Below, one piece after another: positions 1 through 12,197 of a stretch of DNA of 64,000 bases. The position numbers and the translations under genes were made by a program. The stretch comes from Spirodela intermedia. Lineage: Eukaryota > Streptophyta > Magnoliopsida > Alismatales > Araceae. The stretch is taken from the NCBI GenBank assembly GCA_902729315.2, contig LR746274.1:3871037-3935036 (forward strand), given 5' to 3'. How positions within the stretch are numbered: the stretch's first letter is position 1; each line of letters opens with the position of its first letter. The notes under the pieces are model-generated. The model was not told where the DNA came from. It searched no databases and was given only the letters and a program-made list of their open reading frames with translations.

Positions 1-3000
1 ATCTGGTCGACCTTGGAGAGCACGCTGATAGCATGTGATGGCCTCTGGAGCCATCGCCATTGCCTGGAAAAGGCAAAAGAAAGATCTGTATCGCACACCC
101 CAGAAACTACTTCTGGCAGTTGATGTGACAGTATTGTCACAGACCATGAAGGCTTACCTTATACACATTGCCTAGATTCAGGTAGGCATCAGGAAAATTT
201 GGTTTGAATTTCAACGCTTCCTGGAAGAAAAGGAGATTCCCAAACTCGGTTAATAAGCAAGAGTTTCAAAACAAAAGCACTGACAACAACTAATTAAACA
301 CAATCATCAAATACACATTTTACAGTCAGTTTAGCTCATTAAAAGAGAGGAATGGCACTTTATTCATAAAATATTCACAGAGGATAAACAGCTCTTCTGG
401 AAACCAAGATTCGCCAACTTGGTGTAAATTCAGTACGCAGAATCGAAAAACCAGGTTGGATGGGGCCAACATGACTGTGACATCTAACAACTTCGATTTT
501 CCAGGATCCAACTAGCACGAATCCGTACATACTCTCTATGCAAAACGTCAACAAGAAGACAAGTGATCCCACTGTAAGTTAGCGGCTGAAACTAGAGAAA
601 ATGAAAGATAACTAGCTAACTTGGTTTATTGGTTCACTATAATAACCTTTGAAAATTAATTTCATATGGTCAACAGTGCGGATCAAACTTTGATGAATAC
701 CTGAATCAGTGAGAAGTTCCCAACGGGATGACTATATATACTAAGAGGGACTAACAGCACAAGAGCAAGAATGTTGAATAGAGAAATTCAGCAGGACAGT
801 TACAATCTGGTCGAGAGTGTCTCCTGTAGTAACTAGGATCATCCACAGCCAATATCCTCAAATATAAAATTCTACAAGACGCACATAGGTCTGGACATCC
901 AAGGAAGGCTAGGAAAAAACGACCTCAGAATAGTTTGATAACGGTTGTTTGATGTCATTAATCCATAAATTTTGAAAACAATTTGTCAAAAAATATGAGG
1001 ACCACAGTTTTTCCAAGACACGTGACTTACGTTTTTCCAAAAAGAATTCCCTAATTGTAGGAATGGTACATCCATAGGCCCATACAATTCAGAACCAAAT
1101 TCTCAACTTTACAACCCTCTGGATGATACCAGAATCGACCAACCATCATTAAACAGGTTTTCTCCCTAACTGCACAATAGAATCCTCGACACTTTAGATA
1201 GCAATCCTAAGAGTTTTGTCAAAAACAACAAGGGTTAAGGATTACACACCAGGGATCTGACAAGTAATTCCCATTAATACATGGAATGCACCTTAGGATG
1301 GGAGCTCAAATCAAATATTTTTTATCTTTAGCAACCAAAAAATGATGCATGACACAAGATAAAGTAAATCAGGAAGCAACAAAATGTTCATAAACAAGGT
1401 GAAACACAACATCAGAAAATCAGGAAAGCAAAATCCCATGTTTCCTCCAACAGTTTCTTTGGTGGGATAGCTGAGAGAGACCACAGAATTTACATCATTT
1501 CAGTGATTGCATAACATAATTGCCTAGGTTTCTATGTAATTATAGCATGGCAAAAGAGAAAAACAAAATAGAGATGAAATATTTGAATTAAAACATTTCA
1601 CCCTTCTAAATGCTCCTGCTGGGAGTTTATAGATGAAACGTAAGCTGAACCGGATGAACTTTCCAGTGAAACTTTTTTGCAGAGGGAAAAACACTAGTTA
1701 AAGAATAAAAATGATAATAAATGTCCAGCCACCAATACTCATTAGAAAGGACGAGATGACAGGTTTGCAGAAATAATGACTATCTCGGAATGGGGTGGAA
1801 CTCATTTTACCCTGTAGTATAAAACTGCTCTGCTGAGATCTCCAGCTTCCATGAAAAGACCAGCAAGATTAGACCAAGCAATTGCAAAAGTGGGTTGTAT
1901 GCGTAGTGCTTCGACATAGCAGTTGTATGCCTGTATTGATCAAATGTAGCAACAATTAGTCAAATATACACTGTAAAGTCAATTGCTAATGTATATAAGG
2001 TTATAATGTTAATGTCTACAACCATAATGTCAGTTTATGCAACAGTTAACATAGGAAAATTTTCTGCACAGGACAGAAATGGAGGCCGCAGAAAATTTCA
2101 GGCTTCTAGATAAAAATGCATGAAAGAGATTCTTATGCGACTCCTCCCATCCTGCTATCCGCTCAAAATTCATAGGGTAACTATACTTTTCAACATAAAT
2201 AAAATCCTAACATTGCTCTTTCTGTCATTCAAATGTTCTACTATAACCATATGACCAGGAATTGAAGACCAAAAAGAGAAACGTACACCTTGCATGCAAG
2301 AGGTTAAACTTGATATCAGCGTTTATAGAGCCCTAGGGCTATTTAATATCCTTTAATAAACAAAGTGCATAATTGAACATTTATGGTGCAAGTACCTTCC
2401 TGTCCAAAATGAGAGCACAATGATTAAGCTAGTGTCTCTAATCCCAGTTTCACAAATTCCGCCGTTTTCAAGAAAGATCCTAACCAAACAATGGACTGTC
2501 TCACTCAAAAAAGTTTATATGACAAAAATATGCTTCATTAATGTTGGGGGAAAAAAACTTCAATGGGAGAAGGAAGCATGCAATCCCACTCTGACTTTCC
2601 TCCCCTCATTTTGTAATGACAGTATTCACAAATGACCCGCAGACAATATCCATGCTACATGTTCCAGTAGACAGCAGGAAACTGGGCAAAAACACCATGG
2701 CCTCTGACTCAAAAAATATCTACCTAGGCAAGTAGAATTGAAGTCACTCCATCATCACTTGAAACAAACCAAATCTGACAAAGTGTGTCTGTTTGAGTTT
2801 TCATTCAGTTAAAAATATTTTGTCGCTTCCAACTCATTCAACTCAAGTCTGAGCAGAACATCACTTGTTTGCCAAGGTCCATGTGATTTTCAAATTTTCA
2901 ATGTAAACTTTCAGGCAGAGAATTATGTCTATTTCTTAATAGTGACGTAATTTATAAATTCCATAACATCATGTATACTCGCAGCCAAAAAATAAAAATA

Positions 3001-4505
3001 AGTTAGTACGCACCCATCAAGAAGAGCGGAGAATGTAGGAGAAGCATGATTACATCAGATGAAACAATGACATCTTAAACTTACTTCATGTGGTAAACCC
3101 CGTGCTTTCATCAGATTACCAAGGTTGCTATGAGCATCAACCTATGACAAATAAGAAGAGAGGAAATGAGTCGACCAAAGCGAAATTGCTCATACCAGAA
3201 AAGAGAAAAATATTAAGATATTCACCAATCGGGGGTTCAATGCAAGAGCTTGGCGACAACATTCTGCCGCCTCATTAAGCCTTCCTTTCCGCATGTATGC
3301 ACTTCCCAAGTTAGACCATGCATCACAAAAACTGGGTCTAAGCTGTAACACAAAGAAATAAATGACACAAGTGATAGATTAAGAATGGGAAATCTCTGTA
3401 CATAATTAACAATAATCTAAAAAAATAAATTTTATGTCGAATATTTCTATCCCCTCTCGTGCTAGTTTTTGAATGGAATGCAAGAGATAAAGCAGCACAT
3501 ATGCACCTTAACAGCAATCAAGTAATAGTGGATTGCCAGGTCGACATTGCCTTTCTCCTGCACCAAAGTAATAATTAGAGGTGGCTTTCTTTATTTCATT
3601 CAAATGGTGCTTAACTTTAATGGTCAAAATCATTCTTTCAGATAGTCACCTTCCAAGCATTGGCCATATTACCATAGCACTCGGCAAATTTCGGATCGAT
3701 TGCAATTGCTTCCTTGTTCTTTGCGATGCACATCTCAAAATCATGCAACTAGGGGAAAACAGAGGTTCATCAGAAAAAAAAATGTGGATGTAAATTTTGA
3801 GAGGAAGAATCCATAAAACATTCATGTAGGACAATTCATGAATACAACGGAAAGGATGTTAAAAAGGTAAACGATGGAGAATATAAGTTACCTGGAAATA
3901 TACAGCACCAAGGAGAAGAAGGTTATCACTGCGACGTGGATTCTTCTCATAAATTGCATTGCAGTGCTCCAAGGCCTGTTGATAGTTTCCAGTCTTGTAG
4001 TTATGATGCGCGAGTGCCAATTGCATGTCCTCATCAACTGCAATGCAAAGTGAGGCCCTTCCGTACGAAATTTGACGCTTATATATTCGTGAAAAGAAAT
4101 CAAGAAATATGGAAGAAATTATCCATGTTAACTCGGTTGATCGAAAATTCTCGCTCACTCACAGAAATTAATATCTTTAATCTCAAAAAAGAGACAATAT
4201 TTCACTCCTGAAATCAGAATAAAAGTGAAAATTATACGAAAGAGCAGTAGAAAGCCATCAAGACCTTCAGGTGGCTTCACTGCCTGCAAGGGTTTAAAAT
4301 CCAACGAAACATCGAGCGGCGGCTGAAGGAGCTGCAGAGGCTTCAGGGGCTGGATAAGAAACGAAGATGACTCCTCGACTTCGGCGCCGACTAAGGGCCC
4401 CCTCGTAAACCCGAGCGCAAATCCCCCGGTGCTGGATCCGACCCCGAAGATCTGCGGCGCTGGCTGCTGCTCCCTGCCATCGTTCTGAACCGCCAGCAAC
4501 ATCAT
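1..4505 (-). CDS. SEC: O-GlcNAc transferase SECRET AGENT-like, N-terminal TPR part (partial)
   Basis: This gene encodes the TPR superhelix of a cytosolic/nuclear protein O-GlcNAc transferase; the catalytic domain lies beyond the left edge. Visible coding exons, in transcript order, are 4505-4265, 4037-3892, 3748-3650, 3557-3507, 3342-3226, 3141-3085, 1930-1811, 220-158 and 63-1. All have GT-AG borders and keep frame, giving about 319 residues. After a non-repeat N-terminus of about 80 residues, the exons spell consecutive TPRs with the family signatures ALAHHNYKTGNYQQALEHC, DAWSNLGSAYMRKGRLNEA, DAHSNLGNLMKARGLPHE and AIAWSNLAGLFMEAGDL. These read like plant SEC rather than SPINDLY. The start at 4505 is the first of two adjacent ATGs. 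In plants SEC modifies Ser/Thr of nuclear and cytosolic proteins such as DELLA. It is the neighbour of the bHLH gene, which has the same orientation. The family call is sure; the exact start is less so. Confidence 0.9.
224..1810 (-). other. large intron of the SEC-like gene
   Basis: This is intron 7 (about 221-1810), between the exon ending GDLSRAVLYYR and the exon EALKFKPNFPDAYLNLGNVYK. It is AT-rich. I see no ORF of recognisable family, no RNA gene and no intact mobile element in it. The preceding intron (1931-3084) is also long, AT-rich and empty by eye. Confidence 0.7.
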
Positions 4506-5185
4506 AACACCGCTCCCCCTCCTCCCCCTAAAAACTCTTACTGGTTCGAGAACGAAAATCTAATCAGTTGACGAAGCCGATCTGTTGTAGCCTACCGACA
4601 GACTACCAGGCCAAATCATAGCTCTGCAGGCAACCTGCATATGGACAGGAAGAAGAACAGGTTAAGCTACCAGCTCCCAAACCCTAGAGAGCCCCCCCCC
4701 CCACCCCCCATGGAAGAAGACGATGATTCCTTGCTTTCCCCTTTCTCCGTTTTCAACTGGCATTTAATACCACCCGTCACCCACTTCACGCTCTCTGAGC
4801 TAGACAGAGAAAGAGAGAGAAAAGAGGCGACTGAAATTCACAGAACGTTCTCTCTCTTACCGCTGAGGTGATCTGGGCCGTCCATCCTCCTCAAAGGGCA
4901 ATCGGACAAAAACAAGTCGCCGACTTTCGCTACGAAGAGCCCGGTCTGGTACAGGCCGGTCTATTTAATGGGCCTTGCGCCTCAAATCAATATGCCCCAT
5001 TGCCCATGTACTCGAGTTCGGGCTTTAATGGTATTCGGCCCAAAACCCATTTTGCAACCTCTCTATCTCTCTCTCTCTCTCTCTCGTTCGGGCTTATGGT
5101 ATTCGGTTCAAAGCCCATTTTTAACCTCACACAGCCTCTCTATATACATCTATCCCCCTCTCTACATGTATATATAGCTATCCCT

Positions 5186-5188
<3 letters not shown>

Positions 5189-5246
<58 letters not shown>
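5189..5246. repeat. (TC)n microsatellite
   Basis: An almost pure TC dinucleotide tract of about 58 bp. A shorter interrupted tract lies just before it at 5059-5085. Both are roughly 0.6-0.7 kb upstream of the SEC-like start codon. Confidence 0.95.
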
Positions 5247-5249
<3 letters not shown>

Positions 5250-6159
5250 CGGGGCAGCCCCCAGCGTTGGCCCACGCGGCATCATATTATTGGGTGAAAA
5301 TCGAACATTCTTTTTTTTAAAGTAGGTACATAAATATATTACTAGAGGATCGTATTTATCATGTAACCTTCATTTATACGCTTTTAATAATAATATATAT
5401 TATAATTATTTATTTATTTCAAACCCAGTCCCGCGCCCCGATCGGTCGCATTTCCTGATCGATTATTATTTATAATTTATTCCTCGAATTAATATGATTT
5501 TCCTAAACCCTTTAAACATATGTAAATTAAATAAAATCCCTATTTTTACTGGATTTAGGAAACATAGCTTCGATCATTCAAAATATACCCTTCCATCAGC
5601 CCTCCCTTCACTTCACTTCTGACTAAAAATCTTATTACTCTTTTGCACAATAATCTTGTTGCTCTCCCTCCCTCTAAAACTGGGGCCTCTCTGGACCGAT
5701 CCAGGGCAACCATGATCAGATCATCCGCTCTGGGTACCACGCGGATCTGGCTCTGGATTGGATGACCAGACTGCTAAAGGACGAGCGATCTGAGTTAGAG
5801 AGAGAAAGGCGGAGGGAGGTGGGGTGGGGTCCTTGACAACCGGGATTTACCCTGAAAGCACCATCCTTGTCTAGCTAGGTGGTTGCAGTGGTCCCTGTCC
5901 AATTCGGACAAGGATCTATAGTCTGGGGTGGCCAAATTTGGCACAAACTTCCGACCAAAACCTGCATCCAGATGTCGGGTTCCCATCTTAAGGAACGCAC
6001 CATGAAGAACAAATGAGACCATTTTTTTACCTGGTCCATCCCCCTGCTCCTCTTCTTCTCCTCCTCCTTCTTCGGCAGCTGAAATGGAGCTGGAGCTTGC
6101 TCTTAAAAGGAAAGAAGTAAGCTCCAAGAAGCTGCAATCGAGGGAGCACGACTGGATCG

Positions 6160-6514
6160 GATAGGGAAAGCTGCCTCATCCTTTTCTGCCAAGATTCGGC
6201 AGCTGCGATCAGACCCGAATCGGATCGGCCGGATCGAGAACCGGGTGGCGGTCAAAAACTGAATTTGACTGCCTGAGATATCTGGGTTCGAAGAATTGGG
6301 GAGGTTGGTCCATCTCAGAACAGTAAGAACATAACTGGTTCGGACAGGGGAAGGTGCTTCGTCCTTTTTCGCCCAGATTCGGCAGCCGATATCAGAGACA
6401 ATTGGGTTCAGCCGAACTGAGAACTTTGTGGTGGTCAAAAACTGCGTTTGACTGCAGGAGAGATCGGGGTCCAAGGAGTTGACAAGGTTGACTCATCTCA
6501 GAACAGTAAGAACA
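6160..6514. repeat. imperfect tandem duplication, about 183-bp unit
   Basis: Two diverged copies lie side by side. Anchors are CATCTCAGAACAGTAAGAAC at 6311 and 6494, offset 183, GGTCAAAAACTG followed by TTTGACTGC in both copies, and AGATTCGGCAGC in both. The minus-strand frame stays open across both copies and gives similar peptides, but no known domain is visible. It lies downstream of the bHLH gene. Confidence 0.8.
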
Positions 6515-6854
6515 CAAAGATGATTACGATGATGATGATGATGTTCTGCCTCATACATCTTACATGTGGTGCTCAAAATCTCCGCACCACAGGATGCCAT
6601 TAGTAAACTGATGGGATTTTACAGCGGCTGCCTGTGAGAGAACTCTTCCAAAGAATTAGATTTCAGCGTGGAGAAGAATGAGTAAGACCATCCATCTGCT
6701 TATGTACAGAGGCCCAGTCTCCTCCCTCCTCCCGCCGGTCAAAGTTCGATCTTCGTGTGGCCTGAAGGCAACAGTGCCGAAAATAGGTAAGTTAGAGAGA
6801 GAGAGCGAGAGAGAGAGTGAGCAATTCAAAGAAGGCTCAGATTCACCCATTGGC

Positions 6855-8006
6855 TTATGTACCATGGAAGCCCTGAGAGGAGGAGGAGAAAGCCTCGGGG
6901 CCCTGCTCGAAGCCCACATGCCCGAAGCACTGGAGATCGTCGTCCCACGGAGGCCCGAGCTGGAAGATTTAGACACATTAAGTAAATTTCTCCGGTGAAT
7001 CTGAATTCCATGGGGGAATTGGGGAAGGAGGTGAGCTACCTGAGAGGGAGCATGGGCGAACCCCTCCAATGGCCCTAGAGAGCACTGGCCTTGGAGCAAT
7101 GGCCCTCCAATGATGTTCTGATGCTGCTCCTGCGGTGGCGGCGGCGGCGCAAATGTGAAGCTCGGGGCCGACAAGTCAAATGGGTACCCCGATTCGTGCA
7201 AGGATGATGAAGGCGGCCGATGAATCTGACCCATCATCAAAAAGTCAACCCAATTTGAGGAACCAGGCGATCAGATCGAGGACGAAAATGGCGGCAAGAA
7301 AATATTAAATCTTTTACATCTTTGGCGAGGAGGCTCTCGAGGTTCAAATCCAGGCGGGGGTTCACCGTCGCCAGTTTCATGGACAGGAACTGCACGAACA
7401 GAAGACACAGAAGATCAAAGATCTTGGGATCAAGAGGAGGATGAGAGGAGAGTTTGCTAATTCGGGTAATAAATCAGAAAAATCCGGCCTTGGATTACCT
7501 CAACTTGGCGCTGCAATGATTGGACGTAATTTATGATCTCATCCAGCATCACGGCCTTGCCGGTCATCTGCAATGGCACGGTTCCTCTCTTCTCAGGGGC
7601 AAATCGTTGAAGAGATAGATAGAGATAGAGAGAGAGAGAGAGAGAGAAATCGCCGCCGATCTGTACATAAATGCACTACCTTGCTGCAACCCGGGACGAG
7701 ATCCTGAAGAAACTTCATCCTCTGCCTGATCTTCTCCCTCCGAACCTGAGAGAGGGGAGAAGAACAGGGGATTAGGGTTTCTGATTATGAAAAGCTAGCG
7801 AGAGAGAGAGAGAGAGAGAGAATTGAGAATTGGGTCTTGTTTTTTTTTTCTCACCCTCTCTGCGAGGCTGTGGCTGTCGGTGGCCTGCCCTCTTCTGGCT
7901 CTAACGTGGATGAAGTCCTGCTTGGGGGCATCTGCCGGCTTGGAACTCTTCTCCCTGCTCTGGCTCTGCCCTCTGGCGGCGCCGCCGTCCTCCTCCTCCT
8001 CCTCCT

Positions 8007-8044
<38 letters not shown>

Positions 8045-8416
8045 TGAAATGAAGGAATCGTGGTCACCAAAAATGAAAGTTCTCAGCGGAGCCCTTGCAT
8101 TTGCCGAAAGACCCACCTTCCTCTTCCTCCCGCCACCGGAGAGCCTGGCGCCGCCGCTGCCGCCGCTGCCGCCGCTATCTGCGAATCCCGTCGACGACTT
8201 GCCCACTCGTAGGCGACCCTCCGGCACGGAATTCAGCGCGATGGCGCCGCCGCCGCCGCCACCATCGGCGGCGCAGCAGAGCACCGTCGGATGGGGTTCC
8301 GCAGGGATGGAGACGGTCCTGAGGCGCTCGATCAGCTCCCTGATGACGAGGTTCTCTTCGGACGGCGGCTGAAGGAAGCTCGACGACGGCCACTCGAAGA
8401 TCCTCTTCTCCTCCAT
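6855..8416 (-). CDS. bHLH transcription factor, subgroup XII-like (one-base frame offset in exon 5)
   Basis: A nuclear DNA-binding regulator. Coding exons in transcript order are 8416-8117, 8043-7855, 7745-7680, 7567-7499, 7389-7317, 7225-7040 and 6959-6855 (stop TAA 6857-6855). The design is about 328 residues. The acidic/Gly-rich N-terminus ends in GRKRK. Next come poly-Ala (12) and poly-Glu (6), the plant motif [20 protein letters not shown], the basic region [20 protein letters not shown] and the second helix [20 protein letters not shown]. The C-terminus carries [15 protein letters not shown], matching the family's WDxDLQSxxxxGF box. Basic-region H, E and R residues for E-box binding are present. 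Exons 1-4 and 6-7 are all phase 0, but exon 5 is 73 nt instead of the 72 needed: it reads GCC AAA AGA T where relatives have LLAKD. As given, translation would leave frame and stop soon after in exon 6. This is an assembly indel or a truncating allele. Confidence 0.88.
7988..8043. repeat. trinucleotide repeats inside bHLH exon 2
   Basis: A (TCC)n run at about 7988-8007 is followed by an uninterrupted (GCC)n run at 8008-8043. On the coding (minus) strand these read as twelve Ala codons (all GCG) followed by six Glu codons. Pure codon runs of this kind are prone to length change. Confidence 0.9.
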
Positions 8417-9677
8417 GGATTTAGAGAACAGAGAGAAAGAAGAGAGGGGAAATTTGCAGAGAAGGGGGAAGGCGAAGGAAGGTGAGAGAGAGAGAGAAAG
8501 GAGGGCTTGGCCACATGCAATTAGAATTCAGACAGAGAAGGGTTTGGGGAATTGGGGTGGAGTGGAGAAGGGGGAGGTCTTCGCCGCGATCGACGGCGAG
8601 CCGACGCCGGGCCTTGGACGCCAAACCAAGCAGTGCCCACCACCTCTCACCTCTCGCCCTCGAAACCCCTTTCCGGATCATCCGACTTTTCCAGCGATGG
8701 AAGCTCCAGAGGCGCAGAGAGGTAGTTAGAGAGAGAAAGTCAGTGCCGGAGGTGGTAGATATCAGAGGGAGGGCGGGGACCGGTGGGGATCCTCCCCCCT
8801 AGCTCATTTTCTTTCCACGGGTCCAGTACCCGGTTAGAGAAGACGAACAGTAGTGAGAGGAGAGAGAGAGAGGTATCTTTTGTCGAGGTAAATGAGTACC
8901 TCGTTTAGTGCTCTCGTCAAAAGGATCGACTTTTCATTTTTAGCTGAGCTCGCTTTAGGTTCTTATTCAAAACCACCAACGGCTAGAGAGAGAGAGAGCG
9001 ATAGATAGCGAGCGAGAGAGAGAGAGAGAAATAGTTCAGATACGCTTTGTCATCTCACACCCCGAGGCTTCAGAAAAGAAGACCCTATCGTCTCTAGTGA
9101 TTGCCCAGAGACAGAGAGTGAGGCTTTCTCTCTCTACTGTTCTTATCATGAAAGATTCGGGAGGGTACAAAACTAGGCTTTAATCCCCTTCTCCTTTCAC
9201 AACCACAAAAAAACCCTCATTTTTAGAAAACACTGCATTCCAGTGAATTCCTCGGGATCGAGAAGATGATACCAAAATAAGAAAGTTTGCGGGATTATTT
9301 ACAAAAAAACCCAGAGGAGGAGGAGAGCTTGTGGGGGCAAATAATATAAAATACCGAGGAGGATCCAAATACAAAAATACATCGTGGTGGTTGCCTCTGG
9401 ATTGCTGTTGAAGGCCACATGGCGGATGAATAGAAACCCAAATAAAATATGTTGATACCCTTTTTTTAATACCAAAAAAGTTGGGGGTCGGTCTGAAAAT
9501 TCACCTCCCCCGCAATCATTGGCACCGAGGAAGGACGACAGAGACGACCTTGAGAACGGTAAGAAAATATTCACCGGACGGCCTGAGCTATTAAATGGTC
9601 GCCACCACCCCCCTTAAAATTATTTTTATTATTATAATAACCCATCTACATTCTAAAATATCGGTCGTACCTCTCTG

Positions 9678-9725
9678 CCTCTTCACCTCTTCACCTCTTC
9701 ACCTCTTCACCTCTTCACCTCTTCC
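9678..9725. repeat. 8-bp tandem repeat (CCTCTTCA)6
   Basis: Five perfect CCTCTTCA units are followed by one CCTCTTCC, with no interruption. Confidence 0.95.
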
Positions 9726-10438
9726 GAGACTCTTGACCTCATACGGGGGCTTTTATGTCATTACACATTGAAAAGTATGTCAGTGTCCGTTGCTGGCCGC
9801 CCCACGCGCACCACCACCGAACCTTTCAGGCTCGCACGTGCGGGGGCGGAAACTTTATCGGGCACTAGAGGCGGTACAGCTGGCGACACCAGATTCGTCA
9901 AATATGGGGTAGGAGGCAAGGTTAATGGGCCGGACCTACGGTGGGGCCTGGAAAGGAGGATATTCTTATTGGGCCTGTCAGCTCAGGCCCACCAGAAGGA
10001 GACGTCATAACCCATAGGCACTTAATGGCCCGCTAAGCCTGGTCCGGCCCGGGCGAGTCAACTCCTCCTGCCACGTGTTCGACCCTCCCTTTTTGGAATA
10101 ATGTCGGTGATACCTAACTTAATAAATTATCAGTAGTTTTATAATGCCCGGAAGAAAATCTACGTATTAGCCGCAACTAATCCCATAAACCACGTGCTAT
10201 GCAAATCAACATCGTCTCCTATTCATTTAAGTAAATGCCCCCCCCCCTCTCTCTCTCTCTCTCGAGCGACAAATGCCGACCAACCCATTCCGCCCTCTTG
10301 ATTACACGTCGAATTACTTCCCGGTGCAGACGCCGTCAGGGGGCCCAGGCGGCGGTCTGAAACCCGCGCCATCCAATCCCCCCAGATCGTCGAGAATCTC
10401 TTCTCTGCAGCTACCAGACAGGATAAGGCAAACCCCGG

Positions 10439-10474
<36 letters not shown>

Positions 10475-12023
10475 CCTCCCTCCCTCTCTCTCTCCTCCTT
10501 TCTCAACCGATACATACGTACATTCATGGAGGGAGAGAAATACCGGGTATTTATCACGTGGGGAATTCTGTTCACCGTCGCCCTATGTGTCTGCCGACAT
10601 GGAGACCTCCACAAATTGTCGGTCATTCGGAGGGACACATCAAATGTCGGGAGCCCCACAACCGACACACAAAAAGGGCATCTTTTGGCCCTGATTTTTT
10701 TTTCTTGGGCCTAGTTTTTTTTAAGGGCCATAAATTATAATTTAAATTAAATTGGGGTCATTATAAGAATAATAATTCAATTAATATTTATTGTAACAAG
10801 CTTAACGAAATGAATGATATACCCCAACTTTTGCAATCAACGAGCCAAGAAAGTTAAAAGCCCAATGGGCCCAACAAAATTGAGGGGCCAAGTACTAAAT
10901 AGATGGTTCTAGACTGCCATTCTAGGTTCATGGCCCTTAAATAGCCTTAATTGCCCCAAGCATTTTATGTGGAGGTAAAATGAACTTTGAACATTAGAGT
11001 ACATTAACTTTTTCTCTTGGGTTTTCCATGAATGATTCAAAGAATGTATCATCTTTTTGGGAAAAAAACCCAGCTTTATTTATTTAAATGGGATTTTTCG
11101 TTTTTTCTGAGCTAAAATTATGAAAAAATATAAATTAATCATAAAATGGTATAAAAAATTCAAAATTTCTCTGTACCATTATTGCATCATGATTTTTTTA
11201 TTGTTTTAATGTAACTTATAATGGATCCCTAATTTTGATGGGATATTTTTGATGTTTGATCACGATGAATATTTTCATTAAAAAAATCAAGGAAATAATT
11301 TAATGATGATAATTAACTCACTATTTTAACAATATCCATTGCCATTCCTCAGTAGGTTTGACTCCTTGGATCAACTTATATTGGATCCTGATTTTAATGT
11401 TTGACCTTGATGAATATGACCAAAGTTATGGCAAAAACAATTTTATAAATATAATTAACTCATTATTTTACCATTCTACATGTTTTGTCAAAAAAGCCCC
11501 ACAAAAATCTGATAAATCCCTACAAAAAATGCCCTCTTATGGGGAGAGTACCCAAATCCATTCATCAAGATGTTACCCTTCATATTTACTTCTCACATTC
11601 ATCTATATATAACTATAGAGAGAAGAGAAGAGAGAGAGAGAGAGATAGAGAGAAGAGAAAAGAGAAGGGGGAGAAGAGAGAGATAGAGAGAGAGAGAGAT
11701 GAGAGAAGAAAGAGAGAGATAGATAGAGTGAGTGAGAGTGAGAGATAGAGAGAGATACATCAGAAAGTCGGATTGAACTCCAAAATTAAAGCGGCCATTA
11801 AATAGTCCTGATAAGTGGGCTTAGAAACTAAGCAATTATTAACCGTTTCATTAAAAGAACAAATGAAATGCGTCGTTGTAGATCTAATAATGGGCCAAAT
11901 GGGCGACGATGGGTCGGATCTTTTCCAAGCCCCGACATAGGCCTCGTTCATTAATTCATACAAGGGTATTAACCTAATACAATACTTTTGATGTATCAAG
12001 AATATTTGTAAATAATACAGGGA

Positions 12024-12034
12024 AAATATATAAA
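12024..12034 (+). promoter_or_regulatory. candidate TATA box of the MFS transporter gene
   Basis: AATATATAAAA lies about 165 bp upstream of the start codon at 12198, a plausible core promoter position ahead of a CT-rich leader (12120-12142). It is called from sequence only, and there is no direct evidence for the transcription start. Confidence 0.35.
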
Positions 12035-12197
12035 ATTTTGCAGAAAAACCAGTGGTCTCTCCACGCCCGTCGTCTACACCAGACTACTCCCCTCACTCGC
12101 GGGATCGGGAACGGGAGAGGTGCTCTCTCTCTCTCTCTCTCTCCCTTCTTTCTCTCCTCTTTCTCTGTCTTTCTTTGTGGGAGTTAGCGTTTTTGCA

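Larger units (their letters stand above)
4506..6600. other. intergenic region between SEC and bHLH genes
   Basis: This holds the leader and promoter of the SEC-like gene (transcribed leftward) and the 3' flank of the bHLH gene. It contains a C homopolymer-rich stretch near 4690, a (CT)n block at 5059-5085, a long (TC)n block at 5189-5246, AT-rich DNA at 5320-5560 and the imperfect tandem duplication at 6160-6514. No protein family is recognisable in its ORFs. Confidence 0.6.
8417..12197. other. intergenic region between the bHLH and MFS genes
   Basis: The left end is the leader and promoter of the bHLH gene (transcribed leftward), with GA-rich runs at 8480-8510, 8855-8875 and 8985-9030. The middle is mixed-sequence DNA with an 8-bp tandem repeat at 9678-9725, (CT)n near 10248-10263 and 10444-10471, and an AT-rich stretch at 10690-11480. 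A GA-rich block spans 11615-11755. No ORF here has recognisable similarity to a protein family. Confidence 0.6.

Noticed and set aside
6103-6474. A 123-codon minus-strand ORF
   Set aside because: It reads through the two copies of an imperfect tandem duplication. No family is recognisable, so I keep it as a repeat.
10273-10740. A 155-codon plus-strand ORF
   Set aside because: Half of it is Leu-Ser from a CT microsatellite, and the rest matches nothing recognisable.
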